Positions 23,640 to 32,540 are shown, numbered from the stretch's first letter. The stretch is DNA of 64,000 nt from CAYYYA01 sp964487895 (GCA_964487895.1 CAZASM010000001.1:1-64000); one strand, 5' to 3'. Program-made: numbers and translations. The notes: generated by a model not told the origin, from the letters alone.

Positions 23640-23931
23640 GGGAAGTAAAAACATTAGGCGTTTGTAATAAACTATCAGACAAACGTTGTTCTGGTAAAAG
23701 CTCAGTCAAAGCAATGTCAGCTGGCTTAACTTCATCAGGTCGCAATTCAGCTAAAAGCTGCACGTTTGTTTCTAAGGATATACCATCGACCTGAACAGAC
23801 TGTAAAACACTGACATAATCTAAAATCTGAGCCAAATCTTTGGTCAGAGATTGCTCCTCAGCCTCTGATAGTTGCAGCTTGGCTAAACTTGATAAGTTAG
23901 CTATTTCTTGGGAGTTAATGTGGGCTGACAT
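23611..23931 (-). CDS. gatC: Glu/Asp-tRNA amidotransferase subunit C
   Basis: A 106-residue small subunit. The typical N-terminus (EIANLSSLAKLQLSEAEEQ) and the ILDYVSVLQSVQVDGI segment are clear; GatC wraps around GatA to stabilise GatCAB. TATACT (23940-23945) ends 8 nt before the ATG, so the mRNA is probably leaderless. Confidence 0.93.
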   Translation of the reverse strand: MSAHINSQEIANLSSLAKLQLSEAEEQSLTKDLAQILDYVSVLQSVQVDGISLETNVQLLAELRPDEVKPADIALTELLPEQRLSDSLLQTPNVFTSHESAETDNN

Positions 23932-23939
23932 ATGAGATT

Positions 23940-23945
23940 AGTATA
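23940..23945 (-). promoter_or_regulatory. -10 box (TATACT) of gatC
   Basis: TATACT on the minus strand, 8 nt before the ATG at 23931. Confidence 0.5.
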
Positions 23946-23964
23946 ACATACTGGTAGGAGCACG

Positions 23965-24042
23965 GAGTAAGTAGTATGGAAAAAGGGTAAATAACGGTCG
24001 CTTTTCCCTTACTACCTACTACTTTCTACCTACTACTTTCCT
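23965..24042. repeat. TACTAC-type imperfect inverted repeat
   Basis: AGTAAGTAGTATGGAAAAAGGG pairs imperfectly with CCCTTACTACCTACTACTTT and repeats of TACTAC, running into the last codons of ligA. A related inverted repeat lies at 50238-50335. Confidence 0.5.
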
Positions 24043-26036
24043 GACAGCATTTTTTGTAAAGCAGACTCTGAAATAACTTGAATTCCTAATTTCTGCGCTT
24101 TATCAACCTTTGATCCTGGATTTTCTCCAGCTAAAACGTAGTCCGTGGCCGAGCTCACACTACTACCAACTGTACCGCCATGCTGACGAATTTCTTCCGC
24201 TATGACGTCGCGTGGTTGACTCAACGTACCAGTAATGACAAAAGATTTTCCAGCTAACTTTTGATCTTTAGCTGTTGCGCTGGTTTGTAACTTTACACCA
24301 AGAGAAAAAAGCTTAGCGACTAATTTTTTATTTTGAGCGGATTGTAACCACTGATGCAAACTTTTCGCTACCACCTCACCGATTTCGTGAATAGCTAATA
24401 ATTCATCGATAGAACTTTGTTCTAACTTCTGCCAGCTACGAAAATGTTGAGCCAGATCGCGCGCTGTTTGTTCACCGACATGACGAATACCAAGAGCATA
24501 AATAAAACGATCCAAGGTAATGCTTCGTCGCTCAAAGATAGCCTCAATCAAGTTGTCAGCTGATTTCTCGGCGAAGCGTTCCAACTGTAATAAATCTGCG
24601 TTAGTCAGAGAGAAAAAATCTGCACTATCACGCACAATTCCCGCGCTGACTAATTGCTCCACAATCCTATCTCCTAGGCCTTCTATATTGAAAGCTTTCT
24701 TCGAGACAAAATGGATCAAGTTCTGAATTTCACGCGCGTAGCACTGTTTGTTACTGCAATAATACGCCACTTCACCCTCTGGCCTAACTACAGCAGAATT
24801 ACAAATCGGACATTTCTTGGGAAAAATAAAAACTTTTTCTTTACCAGTGCGTAATTTTTTTAGCACCTCAACAATTTCTGGAATAATATCGCCAGCTTTC
24901 TGGATAATTACAGTATCACCGACTCGAACTCCCAAGCGTTCTATTTCATCGTGGTTGTGCAAAGTGGCACGAGACACCGTGGTACCAGCCACAGAGACGG
25001 GTTTCAGTACCGCGATAGGGGTCAAGGCTCCTGTCCGGCCTACTTGCACCAAAATATCTAATACTTGAGTGGTGGTTTGCTCTGCTGGGAATTTGAAAGC
25101 AGCCATCCAACGTTCAGTCTTACCAACACTGCCTAACTTTTTTTCTAAAGCGATTGAGTTAACGACGATAACAGCACCGTCGGTATTGAAGTCTAATTTT
25201 TTTCTTTTCTCTTCCCAGTGTTTCAGATACTGCTCAACTTCAACTAAACTTTTAGCTGGCTGATTATACTTGGAAGTTTTGAAGCCCATCTGCGCTAACC
25301 ACTCATGAACCTGCTCATGACTCTCCTGTCCCAAATCAGTGATTAATTCGAACGCAAAACAGTCTAACTGACGATCAGCCGTCATCTGCGGATCCAGCTG
25401 ACGTATTGAGCCAGCTGCCAGATTACGCGGATTGGCAAATACTGGTAGTCCAGCTTTAATCTGGCGATTATTTATTTTAGCAAAATTTTGTTTGGTAATA
25501 ACTGCTTCACCGCGGATTTCAATAATCTTTGGGACTTTTTTCCACTGTGATAGATCAAGCTGTAACGGGATACTTTCAATCGTTCGTAAATTCAAGGTCA
25601 CGTCCTCTCCTACTGTGCCATCACCACGCGTAGCTCCTCGGATCAATCGTCCATCTTCGTAAGTCAAAATAACTGTCAGACCATCTAACTTTAGCTCACA
25701 GTAATAACCCTTGATCTTCTCGTTTAATATTTTTTCGTTACGTTGCTGCCAATCACTTAATTCAGCGGGATTGAAATAATCCTGCAAAGACAAAACAGGA
25801 CGACTATGTCGCACTTTAGTAAACTGCTTCAAAGCCTGACCCGCCACCCTTTGGGATGGCGAATCAGGCGTAATGAGATCAGGAAATTGGGTTTCTAATT
25901 CTACCAACTCTCGCTTCAAACTATCTAGTGCCGCTTCAGAAATCTGAAGATTATCTAACACGTGATATTGATAGCGATATTTTTCAATCTCACGACGGAG
26001 CTTATCTATCCGTTTTTTAGCTTCTGTGCTTTTCAT
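24033..26036 (-). CDS. ligA: NAD-dependent DNA ligase
   Basis: A 667-residue ligase of normal length. Seen in order: adenylation domain with the nucleophile Lys in CELKLDGLT, OB fold with RVGDTVIIQKAG, a four-Cys zinc finger (CPIC and CSNKQC), a helix-hairpin-helix domain, and a C-terminal BRCT domain (GKSFVITGTLSQPRDV and GENPGSKVDKAQKLG). It seals nicks in replication and repair. The stop lies within a TACTAC-type repeat. Confidence 0.96.
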   Translation of the reverse strand: MKSTEAKKRIDKLRREIEKYRYQYHVLDNLQISEAALDSLKRELVELETQFPDLITPDSPSQRVAGQALKQFTKVRHSRPVLSLQDYFNPAELSDWQQRNEKILNEKIKGYYCELKLDGLTVILTYEDGRLIRGATRGDGTVGEDVTLNLRTIESIPLQLDLSQWKKVPKIIEIRGEAVITKQNFAKINNRQIKAGLPVFANPRNLAAGSIRQLDPQMTADRQLDCFAFELITDLGQESHEQVHEWLAQMGFKTSKYNQPAKSLVEVEQYLKHWEEKRKKLDFNTDGAVIVVNSIALEKKLGSVGKTERWMAAFKFPAEQTTTQVLDILVQVGRTGALTPIAVLKPVSVAGTTVSRATLHNHDEIERLGVRVGDTVIIQKAGDIIPEIVEVLKKLRTGKEKVFIFPKKCPICNSAVVRPEGEVAYYCSNKQCYAREIQNLIHFVSKKAFNIEGLGDRIVEQLVSAGIVRDSADFFSLTNADLLQLERFAEKSADNLIEAIFERRSITLDRFIYALGIRHVGEQTARDLAQHFRSWQKLEQSSIDELLAIHEIGEVVAKSLHQWLQSAQNKKLVAKLFSLGVKLQTSATAKDQKLAGKSFVITGTLSQPRDVIAEEIRQHGGTVGSSVSSATDYVLAGENPGSKVDKAQKLGIQVISESALQKMLSGK

Positions 26037-26042
26037 ATGAGA

Positions 26043-27542
26043 TTAGGAATCTATTGGAGGACAATCTCTACATGGAGGCGGTGGACCACTAGTCACATAA
26101 CCAGAACAATCAGTCTTACAAGCGCCTACAACAGTATTACTTTTACACTTTGGAGGGATATTAGGAGCTGCGCCACAAACGACTGTTTCATCACAAACTT
26201 CTGTAAAACCAGCTGCGTTTGGTCGATTGATAAGTCCATCGCCACATCTAGTATTTACACAAGACGTAGTGCACTCATCAGTATTAGATATATTCCCGTC
26301 ATCGCATTGTTCACTACCATTACCATTAGGAAGGGGAGGAGGACCAACAATGGCAGGACCACCAACACCAGCTCCATTAGGATTTTGTAAAGTACCGTCA
26401 CCGCAATAAGTGTATCCAGAGCAGCGAGAGTTACAGAGACCAAAATTGTTCTGGTTTATATTGTCACTTGGTGCAATTATCTCTCCAGTATTACCATCAT
26501 CATCAAGATCACAAGCCGCTTTCGTCGGATTGTTTAACATGCAGTTTCCACCTACAGCAACACAATCTGCAGCAGTGCTACAGCCAATAATCGGGTTATC
26601 AACACAAGAGCCACACAGACTTGGGAAGGCTTCAACCGAAGTATTCAAAATATTCTTGATCAAGCTAGAATCAGAGAAAATAACGTAGTTGAAAATATCC
26701 GACGTACCATTATCCCAAGGGGTCTGCACTGTCACTTCTTGCGACGCATCACGATAGCGGCCAGTTGTTTTAATAAAAATCTGCGAGGGAATGCCTGTTG
26801 CATCACCATTAATATCAGAGGCCGAGACGCTCACCTTCTTCACATCTCCATCGATTGGACGAAACGTCAAGTGATAGAAACGATCATAGTCAAGTACTAG
26901 GCCTCGCTCAGTACAATTAGTACCACTAATAATGATACAAGGGTAATATTCTTTTCGAGGATTACTTTTTCCAGATATCTTTTCGATCTCAATGCTGGTG
27001 CCATTGCTAACATAAGACAAAATAGTCACTTCTAACTGATTATTAGTTTGCGACGCTTGATTCACCTCCCAATTGATACTAATATTCTTCACTCCAGTAT
27101 CAGGTGAAGGGTCTTGCTCCTTTGTCGGATCGAAAATGTCTAGCTGTACAGAAGTGTTTAAAGGAATATTATTGGCTGTAAAAGAATCAGAGGTAACTCG
27201 AACATCTGAGAATGTATATTCACGTTCAAGATCAAGAGAAGGAGATGCATCAACTCGCCCGTCAGTACCTGAGAGGTTAAAAAATTGATCATATGGTTGA
27301 GCATCAGCTAATTCATCTACACTGCGAGCTTCTTTTAACAGAAAAAGGGCGCGCTCCGAACCACTCTCAGCAGCATAATGAGCAATAATAGAATTATCAG
27401 AGAAGCGAGCCGAGCGTAACTCAGTCACCAAAATTGTCGCTAACGAGAGAGTAGAAAACATTACTAAAGTCAGCAACATCAAAGATAGTAGCAAAACTGC
27501 TCCTCGCTGATTAGTTGGTAATTTATTACGTAATCTCAACAT
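26043..27542 (-). CDS. PilX-like minor pilin with Cys-rich DUF4215-type tail
   Basis: A 499-residue exported protein. The N-terminus (RGAVLLLSLMLLTLVMFSTL) is a PilX/GspK-like pilin helix with a Gly-Ala cleavage region rather than the standard GFTLIE. The body is beta-rich; the C-terminal 190 residues are Cys-dense and contain repeats of the Myxococcus Cys-rich/DUF4215 kind (CGDG...EQCDDGNISNTDECTTSC and CGDGLIN...EVCDE). It is last in the minor pilin operon (PilD-FimT-PilV-PilW-PilX). It may sit at the pilus tip and adhere to host cells; that role is inferred. Confidence 0.75.
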   Translation of the reverse strand: MLRLRNKLPTNQRGAVLLLSLMLLTLVMFSTLSLATILVTELRSARFSDNSIIAHYAAESGSERALFLLKEARSVDELADAQPYDQFFNLSGTDGRVDASPSLDLEREYTFSDVRVTSDSFTANNIPLNTSVQLDIFDPTKEQDPSPDTGVKNISINWEVNQASQTNNQLEVTILSYVSNGTSIEIEKISGKSNPRKEYYPCIIISGTNCTERGLVLDYDRFYHLTFRPIDGDVKKVSVSASDINGDATGIPSQIFIKTTGRYRDASQEVTVQTPWDNGTSDIFNYVIFSDSSLIKNILNTSVEAFPSLCGSCVDNPIIGCSTAADCVAVGGNCMLNNPTKAACDLDDDGNTGEIIAPSDNINQNNFGLCNSRCSGYTYCGDGTLQNPNGAGVGGPAIVGPPPLPNGNGSEQCDDGNISNTDECTTSCVNTRCGDGLINRPNAAGFTEVCDETVVCGAAPNIPPKCKSNTVVGACKTDCSGYVTSGPPPPCRDCPPIDS

Positions 27543-27549
27543 ATAATAA

Positions 27550-28122
27550 TTAAGGCGCTACTGGTTTCGCTGGTAAAAACACTCTACTTGAGATAGATGT
27601 CTGTAAATGAATTGGTGTGGCAGCCCTGCTAGCATTCAGAGGTTCCACTGTCATCAAAATAGTAGTTAGTGGTTGCTGATCCCCAATACCAGAAGAACTC
27701 CAAAACTGCAAATCAGAAACAATCATACTCGGAGCTGAAAGGCGAGTCCAAGTGGCGTTAGGATTACAAACAGTACCACGATTTATTTGCACCGCATTAT
27801 TAGCTGGATTAGCAGAATCTTTGTAAAAACGGATAAATGTTTTAGCATTGGCCAGATCCGTCAAACAAATATAACTATGAGCATCAACACAGTTTGATGG
27901 ACAGACATCGATCGTCTTGCCTCTGATCTCCCGAGCAATCTGTTCTAAAGTTAGTTGACCTTCATTAAGATATTCCACTGAAACTTTCGCTCTGTTTTGC
28001 GCCGTTGTAATACCAACATAGATAGCCCCAATCATGACAAAAGCAATGGCAAAAATTGAAATTGTCACCAGCATCTCCACCAGTGTAAAACCTGAAAATT
28101 TATTTTTTTTCTCGTTGTTCAT
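27550..28122 (-). CDS. PilW/PulJ-like minor pilin
   Basis: A 190-residue prepilin with signal KFSGFTLVEMLVTISIFAIA (cleavage after the Gly, Glu at +5) and three or four Cys in the globular part. It starts 1 nt after the preceding pilin gene. It probably belongs to the initiating tip complex. Confidence 0.85.
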   Translation of the reverse strand: MNNEKKNKFSGFTLVEMLVTISIFAIAFVMIGAIYVGITTAQNRAKVSVEYLNEGQLTLEQIAREIRGKTIDVCPSNCVDAHSYICLTDLANAKTFIRFYKDSANPANNAVQINRGTVCNPNATWTRLSAPSMIVSDLQFWSSSGIGDQQPLTTILMTVEPLNASRAATPIHLQTSISSRVFLPAKPVAP

Positions 28123-28123
28123 A

Positions 28124-28810
28124 CTAACGCCAATTATATAAACGTTCTTTAACTACCACATCTAGCTTTTTCCCTTGATCATAACGCACAATAGAAGTTA
28201 CTAAAACACCAACTTTCGTAGGAAAAGTACCACTACAAGGAGTTCCAAGCCCCATAACCACCTCTTCATTAGGATTAGGCCCAGAATTAGCATCGTTATA
28301 GCAGATAGACTGCATTGTTAATATGCGACGGAAATCTGATAGAGTACCGCCAGTTAGTTGCCCATTGCTATAGAGCTTCTTGGTGTCATCGTAGTAAACT
28401 TTGCAAGCATTAGGGCAAGCAGAGAAGCAATCTTGACCGTCACAAGTATTTACGCTACCACCAACCGTTTGCCAAGAGTACTTCAGTGTATTTTGCTCAA
28501 GTTTTGGCACAAAGAAAGCTCCAACAGGACCAGCAGGACTTTCAAAGGTATCCCAAGAATAATTAGTTCCGCTATCTGTCGCTTTATTCAGATCCATCTT
28601 CAGCCAGTTACTATCACGCTGATTACGTACTAGCTCAATACCTTCACGTGCCAGATTGGCGGCCACGATACGCTTCTCATTGCCTGTCGATGAAGCCAAA
28701 TTGGATAATGCCAGAGACAAAGCAGCAGTCAAACCAACGCTAATAACTGTGATGGCGATGATGCCTTCCAAAAGAGTGAAACCTCGAGATGTTGAACATT
28801 TGAGCATCAT
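28124..28810 (-). CDS. PilV/GspI-like minor pilin
   Basis: A 228-residue prepilin with signal TSRGFTLLEGIIAITVISVG (Glu at +5) and the ANLAREGIELVRNQRD stretch that follows alpha-1 in PilV-like proteins of this phylum. A central CDGQDCFSACPNAC cluster suggests disulfides or a metal site. Confidence 0.85.
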   Translation of the reverse strand: MMLKCSTSRGFTLLEGIIAITVISVGLTAALSLALSNLASSTGNEKRIVAANLAREGIELVRNQRDSNWLKMDLNKATDSGTNYSWDTFESPAGPVGAFFVPKLEQNTLKYSWQTVGGSVNTCDGQDCFSACPNACKVYYDDTKKLYSNGQLTGGTLSDFRRILTMQSICYNDANSGPNPNEEVVMGLGTPCSGTFPTKVGVLVTSIVRYDQGKKLDVVVKERLYNWR

Positions 28811-28813
28811 ATC

Positions 28814-29425
28814 TTAACAATTAACCAATGATGTATTGATAAGTAGAGGTTCAATAGTAGAAGTTTTATCGGAAACTTTGATTTGCCCCTTACATGTCGC
28901 GTCCGCATAAATCTGCAAAAGAACATTTTTGGAAGCAGGTGGAGTAATTGGAATTGTCACGTTAGACAAGCATAGTTCACCGTCAGCAGGAGGCGGACAG
29001 TGAGACTGATCAAAGACGAGAGGATACGAAGAACCATTAAATTTGACAACTTGCTCAGTGATTATCGGCGTTTTCTTAATAAATTTGAATGTTAATTTAG
29101 AATTCAAATAAGTCATCTCTATTGCCTCATCAGTGTCATAATAATTATCATCATCATTATCAGCAAATAAAACAATTTGTTTGGTAGTTTCATTCATATA
29201 GACTCCATACCCTCCGGTCGGATAGCTAGTCGCTCCCTTAGGAATAACCCCGTTGAACGCCCGGGTACGTGCCTCTCGGATAATCCCTGCCACTCGCACC
29301 AAATCAGTTTTTAACCTATCTGTATTCGTCACTCCACGAAAAGAGATAATAGCTATACCCATCATAACTGTCATGATCATGACAGAGGCCATAATTTCGA
29401 TTAATGTATAGCCGGTCTTATGCAT
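28814..29425 (-). CDS. FimT/GspH-like minor pilin
   Basis: A 203-residue prepilin starting MHKTGYTLIEIMASV; Tyr replaces Phe at +1 and the leader is only four residues. LVRVAGIIREARTRAFNG matches the GspH/FimT helix. The ATG overlaps the last codons of pilD (coupled translation). The globular part has four Cys. Confidence 0.82.
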   Translation of the reverse strand: MHKTGYTLIEIMASVMIMTVMMGIAIISFRGVTNTDRLKTDLVRVAGIIREARTRAFNGVIPKGATSYPTGGYGVYMNETTKQIVLFADNDDDNYYDTDEAIEMTYLNSKLTFKFIKKTPIITEQVVKFNGSSYPLVFDQSHCPPPADGELCLSNVTIPITPPASKNVLLQIYADATCKGQIKVSDKTSTIEPLLINTSLVNC

Positions 29426-30212
29426 AGAACCATTGTAAATACCAACTGATAATCTGCTGACCATAGAGCATCATGACAAAGGTCGATAAGGTGAGAAAAG
29501 TTCCAAACGGCACCTGACTACCCAGCTTTTTTTTCCCGCCTGCCACCAGACCTAAACCAATAATACTGCCGGAGATATAGGCGAGAAACAGAGCGCCAAG
29601 AATAGTCGGCCACGATAAGAGTAAGCCCATCAGCACACCCAGTTTGATATCTCCCCCACCAATCCACTGACCGCGTGACACCACAAACTGCGCGAGGAAA
29701 AATCCACCGCCGATGACAGCGGCAAGCAACATACCTTTCCAACTGACGCCCAACATTAAATTGAAGGCCACTGCAACTAGGCAGGCAACAATGATCACCT
29801 GATCCAAAATTAAATAATAACGCGCATCATAAATAAAAATAAAGCCTAGAAAAACCGTCATGATGAGCCAGAGTGCCAGTTGTAAGTTGCCCGCCTCGCC
29901 GAAGACGGCAAGTCGAGGCGGGAAAGTTGTCAGTGAGCCCGAGGCTATGTAGGCAAGGAGGAAAGCTAGTCCGAGACAGACCTCTGTCAATGGATACTGC
30001 CAAGAAATACCCTTCTGACAATATCGGCATTTACCGCCTAGCAAGAGCCAACTGACAATGGGAAATAAATCTAAAACAGCTAGAGTGTGGTTGCAGTTTG
30101 GACAGCGTGAGCGACCTTTGACGAAAGATTCTTCCAACCGGACGCGATAAACCACAGCACTAAGAAAACTGCCAAAAATAGCGCCTAAAACAAAAATAAA
30201 AAATGGTATCAT
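29418..30212 (-). CDS. pilD: Prepilin peptidase / N-methyltransferase
   Basis: A 264-residue polytopic aspartyl protease that removes class III leaders and methylates pilins. The cytoplasmic zinc site is CPNC and CRYC; the GGGDIKLG motif carries one catalytic Asp, the other probably in IFIYDARYYLI. The loop TTFPPRLAVFGEAG is encoded by a GC-rich palindrome (29890-29922) that looks like an in-frame insertion. TATAAT ends 7 nt before the ATG. Confidence 0.93.
   Translation of the reverse strand: MIPFFIFVLGAIFGSFLSAVVYRVRLEESFVKGRSRCPNCNHTLAVLDLFPIVSWLLLGGKCRYCQKGISWQYPLTEVCLGLAFLLAYIASGSLTTFPPRLAVFGEAGNLQLALWLIMTVFLGFIFIYDARYYLILDQVIIVACLVAVAFNLMLGVSWKGMLLAAVIGGGFFLAQFVVSRGQWIGGGDIKLGVLMGLLLSWPTILGALFLAYISGSIIGLGLVAGGKKKLGSQVPFGTFLTLSTFVMMLYGQQIISWYLQWFYA
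29890..29922. repeat. GC-rich palindrome in pilD
   Basis: CCCGCCTCG (29890-29898) pairs with CGAGGCGGG (29914-29922); the loop contains a smaller CCG/CGG pairing. It is in frame and contrasts in composition with the surrounding gene. Confidence 0.65.
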
Positions 30213-30219
30213 CGATAAA

Positions 30220-30225
30220 ATTATA
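30220..30225 (-). promoter_or_regulatory. Extended -10 (TGGTATAAT) of pilD
   Basis: TATAAT with an upstream TGG on the minus strand, 7 nt before the ATG at 30212; it would start the PilD-minor pilin operon as a leaderless mRNA. Confidence 0.55.
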
Positions 30226-30393
30226 CCATTTACTCCTATTCAAGACCAGAAGGCAAGAACTCGAAATCCTAAACTCGAAAGAAAACGCAAATCTAAAAAC
30301 TAAAAAAGCTTCAAATTACAACTTTCGTTGGCCGTTTGGAGTTTTGAATTTATATCGGATTTAGAGTTTCGAGATTCGAATTTGGGTTAACTC

Positions 30394-30843
30394 CTACTGA
30401 CAGCCAGATTCGTTGCAAGTATAAGCCGTTCCTCCAGGATTAAAATCATTCGCGATAAAACCAAAAGTATGACTGGTAGTACTAGAATAAGCGGAAATAG
30501 CTTGATAGCCCCAGTTATACTGAGAAATATCCGGCCAAGTACCAATATTATTTGCAGATGCGTCGGAGGCACAGATTTTTGTACCTGCTACTGGTGTCCC
30601 TCCGCCGATAAACCCAGAATCCCCACACTTACGAGGTGTTGTGGTTGTCTGACAATTAAGGTGCCAACCGCTGTCGAGGCAGAGATATCCGCCTGTTACA
30701 ACGGCTGAAATGCTTTTTTTAGCTGCCGCTGTCTTGGCACGATTGCGAGCGCTATTCAGATTAATAATAGCAATAGCAGACAGGATACCGATAATGGCAA
30801 TAACTACTAGTAATTCGATGAGGGTGAAGCCTCGTTTATTCAT
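30394..30843 (-). CDS. Type IV pilin
   Basis: A 149-residue pilin. The leader is MNKRG and the mature end FTLIELLVVIAIIGILSAIA is the canonical class III sequence, followed by IINLNSARNRAKTAAAKKSI as in pilins of this phylum. The globular part has six Cys. TATACT with an upstream TGC stands 6 nt before the ATG. About 180 nt separate it from pilD, containing diverged direct and inverted repeats of CTCGAAATCC-like sequence. Confidence 0.92.
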   Translation of the reverse strand: MNKRGFTLIELLVVIAIIGILSAIAIINLNSARNRAKTAAAKKSISAVVTGGYLCLDSGWHLNCQTTTTPRKCGDSGFIGGGTPVAGTKICASDASANNIGTWPDISQYNWGYQAISAYSSTTSHTFGFIANDFNPGGTAYTCNESGCQ

Positions 30844-30849
30844 TTGATA

Positions 30850-30855
30850 AGTATA
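30850..30855 (-). promoter_or_regulatory. Extended -10 (TGCTATACT) of pilin gene
   Basis: TATACT with upstream TGC on the minus strand, 6 nt before the ATG at 30843. Confidence 0.55.
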
Positions 30856-30863
30856 GCATAGTT

Positions 30864-31238
30864 CTAAAGTGAATCTTGGGACAGATCTAATTCATCAAGA
30901 ATAGCTTCTATGACACCCGCGATATTCTGATATATCTCATAATTCCAGAAGCGTATCACCTTGATACTACATTCCTCTAGAAAATAGGTACGCTCTCGAT
31001 CTTTCAACCTTTGTTTCTTTTGACCATGGTGACTGCCATCTAGCTCTATTGCTAGACGAGCACTAGTGCAGTAGAAATCCAATATATATCTGCCAACTCC
31101 GTACTGCCTGAAAAATTTATAACCCAACAATCGCCTGTCTCGTAGCTCACTCCAGAGGATTCGCTCGGCTTCTGTCTGGTTGCGGCGTAATGTCCGACGC
31201 AATGATTTCAAATCAGGATCATTGTAAAGAAATAACAT
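30864..31238 (-). CDS. DUF559 endonuclease-like protein
   Basis: A 124-residue protein of the Vsr/PD-(D/E)XK-like DUF559 family: LRRNQTEAERILWSELRDRR, then KFFRQYGVGRYILDFYCTSARLAIELDGSHH with the conserved Asp and Glu. AAGGAG lies 5 nt before the ATG, unlike most neighbours. It lies between pilin genes, just downstream of a repeat (31272-31410) that has a second copy at 32541. Such genes often spread with short repeats, so it is probably a recent insertion. Function in this family is unproven. Confidence 0.85.
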   Translation of the reverse strand: MLFLYNDPDLKSLRRTLRRNQTEAERILWSELRDRRLLGYKFFRQYGVGRYILDFYCTSARLAIELDGSHHGQKKQRLKDRERTYFLEECSIKVIRFWNYEIYQNIAGVIEAILDELDLSQDSL

Positions 31239-31271
31239 TATTTCTCCTTAATTCCCTGTTTTGATTGATTA

Positions 31272-31410
31272 TATCTAACACCCCAGAGCCCCTCTTACGC
31301 TAAGAGGGGGTATCCGTGGTAACGTCGTAATTATACCACCTAAACACTACAGACTCTAAGACTCTCCCCCTTCCTAACCCCCTCAACTAATCAGTGGGGG
31401 TCTCGGGGTT
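31272..31410. repeat. MITE-like repeat, copy A
   Basis: It shares with copy B (32541-32660) TATCTAAC, CCCCAGAGCCCCTCTT, AAGAGGGG, TATCC, GTCGTA and ACACTACAGA in the same order. Two hairpins are visible: CCCCTCTT/AAGAGGGG (31289-31309) and a C5/G5 hairpin near the right end inside AACCCC/GGGGTT. Confidence 0.7.
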
Positions 31411-31413
31411 AAC

Positions 31414-31848
31414 CTACTTCCCGCACCGTACCACATACCCCTGTGTCACTGTACACTTAGTCCCAGTAGCGCCCAGCTCTGACCACCTGCGGTGCAATTT
31501 GAAGCTAATGGTGTAGTTCTGCCCATCACTCTGATAAGCAGCCTTACCGCTCTTGATAACGCCTTGATAATAGATGGTACCGTCAGGCTTACCAAACCCT
31601 GTATCTGACAATGTTATTGGCTGGTTTAATGAAACCCCGGACCCGGATTCCGGACCCGGATATGCATGATGCTGCTCGTAATACTGCTCTAGTGCATACC
31701 CTACCTTCTTGATATCAGACATGAAAATAACATCACGCGAAGCAGACCAATTACTAATCATGATAATCGCTAAAACAATAATAACCACCAGCACCGTAGC
31801 GCCAGCAATCATATAGTTCTTATATTGATTCCAGAGATCCCAAAACAT
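31414..31848 (-). CDS. Pilin-like membrane-anchored protein
   Basis: A 144-residue protein with one N-terminal helix (about 12-33) lacking a prepilin leader, then DIKKVGYALEQYYEQHHAYPG, the loop seen after alpha-1 in pilins of this phylum. PGPESGSGVSLN is encoded by a CCCGGA palindrome (31635-31660), probably an in-frame insertion. Two Cys near the end. TATACT with upstream TGG ends 6 nt before the ATG. Confidence 0.7.
   Translation of the reverse strand: MFWDLWNQYKNYMIAGATVLVVIIVLAIIMISNWSASRDVIFMSDIKKVGYALEQYYEQHHAYPGPESGSGVSLNQPITLSDTGFGKPDGTIYYQGVIKSGKAAYQSDGQNYTISFKLHRRWSELGATGTKCTVTQGYVVRCGK
31635..31660. repeat. CCCGGA palindromic repeat in pilin-like gene
   Basis: Overlapping palindromes with words ACCCGGATTCCGGACCCGGA, in frame; related to the repeat within lgt. 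Confidence 0.6.
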
Positions 31849-31854
31849 AGAATA

Positions 31855-31860
31855 AGTATA
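31855..31860 (-). promoter_or_regulatory. Extended -10 (TGGTATACT)
   Basis: TATACT on the minus strand, 6 nt before the ATG at 31848. Confidence 0.5.
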
Positions 31861-31872
31861 CCATCTGAAGTA

Positions 31873-31910
31873 AATAAATAAAACGCGTCCTAAAACGCGT
31901 TTTATTTATT
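31873..31910. terminator. Strong terminator after pilin gene
   Basis: A perfect 16-bp stem, AATAAATAAAACGCGT with its complement, and a 6-nt loop. It lies 15 nt beyond the pilin stop. Confidence 0.85.
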
Positions 31911-31925
31911 ACAAAATTTTGTAAA

Positions 31926-32390
31926 TTAGCAGTCTGTACCAGTTCGAACGCAACCTCCAGAATCAGTACAAGCTATGTGACAGCCAGCTGGAGCAGCATC
32001 TCCTTTATCAGCACCATAAGACCATTGTGAGAGCGTCTCATCAAAGTCACAATTACCATATGCAAACCCGTTGGCATCAATATCTGGCCAACTACCGATA
32101 TTTGCTAATGGCGTACTATTAACTTCACAAATAGGTACGTTTCCAGCGTCAGAAACAGGAGCTGCAGTATTATCGCAAGGAGTATCATCTGAAGATACTG
32201 CTACACCATTTGAATCTAGACATAATGCCATGGCAGCTTGTAGAGCGTTTAAGCTAGCTACAGCAGCGGCGTTACGTGCTTTTTCACGAGCGCTGTTCAA
32301 GTTGACGATAGCGATTGATGACAAGATACCAATGATAGCGATAACTACCAATAACTCAATCAAAGTAAAACCTTTATTTATTTTTTTCAT
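31926..32390 (-). CDS. Type IV pilin, probable major subunit
   Basis: A 154-residue pilin starting MKKINKGFTLIELLVVIAII. The ATG is fixed by a strong SD (AGGAAGGGAGGTG, 32397-32409) 6 nt upstream. After alpha-1 comes NLNSAREKARNAAAVASLNA; the globular part has eight Cys. It is set apart from other pilins by its own extended -10 promoter, a roughly 120-nt leader with a hairpin and a very strong terminator, signs of high expression. Confidence 0.92.
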   Translation of the reverse strand: MKKINKGFTLIELLVVIAIIGILSSIAIVNLNSAREKARNAAAVASLNALQAAMALCLDSNGVAVSSDDTPCDNTAAPVSDAGNVPICEVNSTPLANIGSWPDIDANGFAYGNCDFDETLSQWSYGADKGDAAPAGCHIACTDSGGCVRTGTDC

Positions 32391-32403
32391 CAATTCACCT
32401 CCC

Positions 32404-32422
32404 TTCCTTGTTGGACAAGGAA
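32404..32422 (-). promoter_or_regulatory. 5' leader hairpin of major pilin
   Basis: TTCCTTG (32404-32410) pairs with CAAGGAA (32416-32422) and its base overlaps the upstream part of the SD region; it could stabilise the mRNA or tune initiation. Confidence 0.5.
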
Positions 32423-32517
32423 ATAGATTACAGTCGTGAGCTCACTGAAGGATCGACTTTAATCTCTTTCCACATCACGGATAATTATTCTCAACACCAG
32501 TTATTAACAGTGGTTAC

Positions 32518-32523
32518 ATTATA
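32518..32523 (-). promoter_or_regulatory. Extended -10 (TGCTATAAT) of major pilin
   Basis: TATAAT preceded by TGC on the minus strand, about 125 nt before the ATG; no good -35 is seen. Confidence 0.55.
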
Positions 32524-32540
32524 GCAGAAATACGCTATCT

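Noticed and set aside
25834..25869. Palindrome within ligA as an inserted repeat
   Set aside because: It encodes the conserved SPSQRV region at normal spacing, so it is not an extra segment.
30226..30390. CTCGAAATCC-like direct and inverted repeats between pilD and a pilin gene
   Set aside because: Matches are short and imperfect; no clear unit could be delimited.
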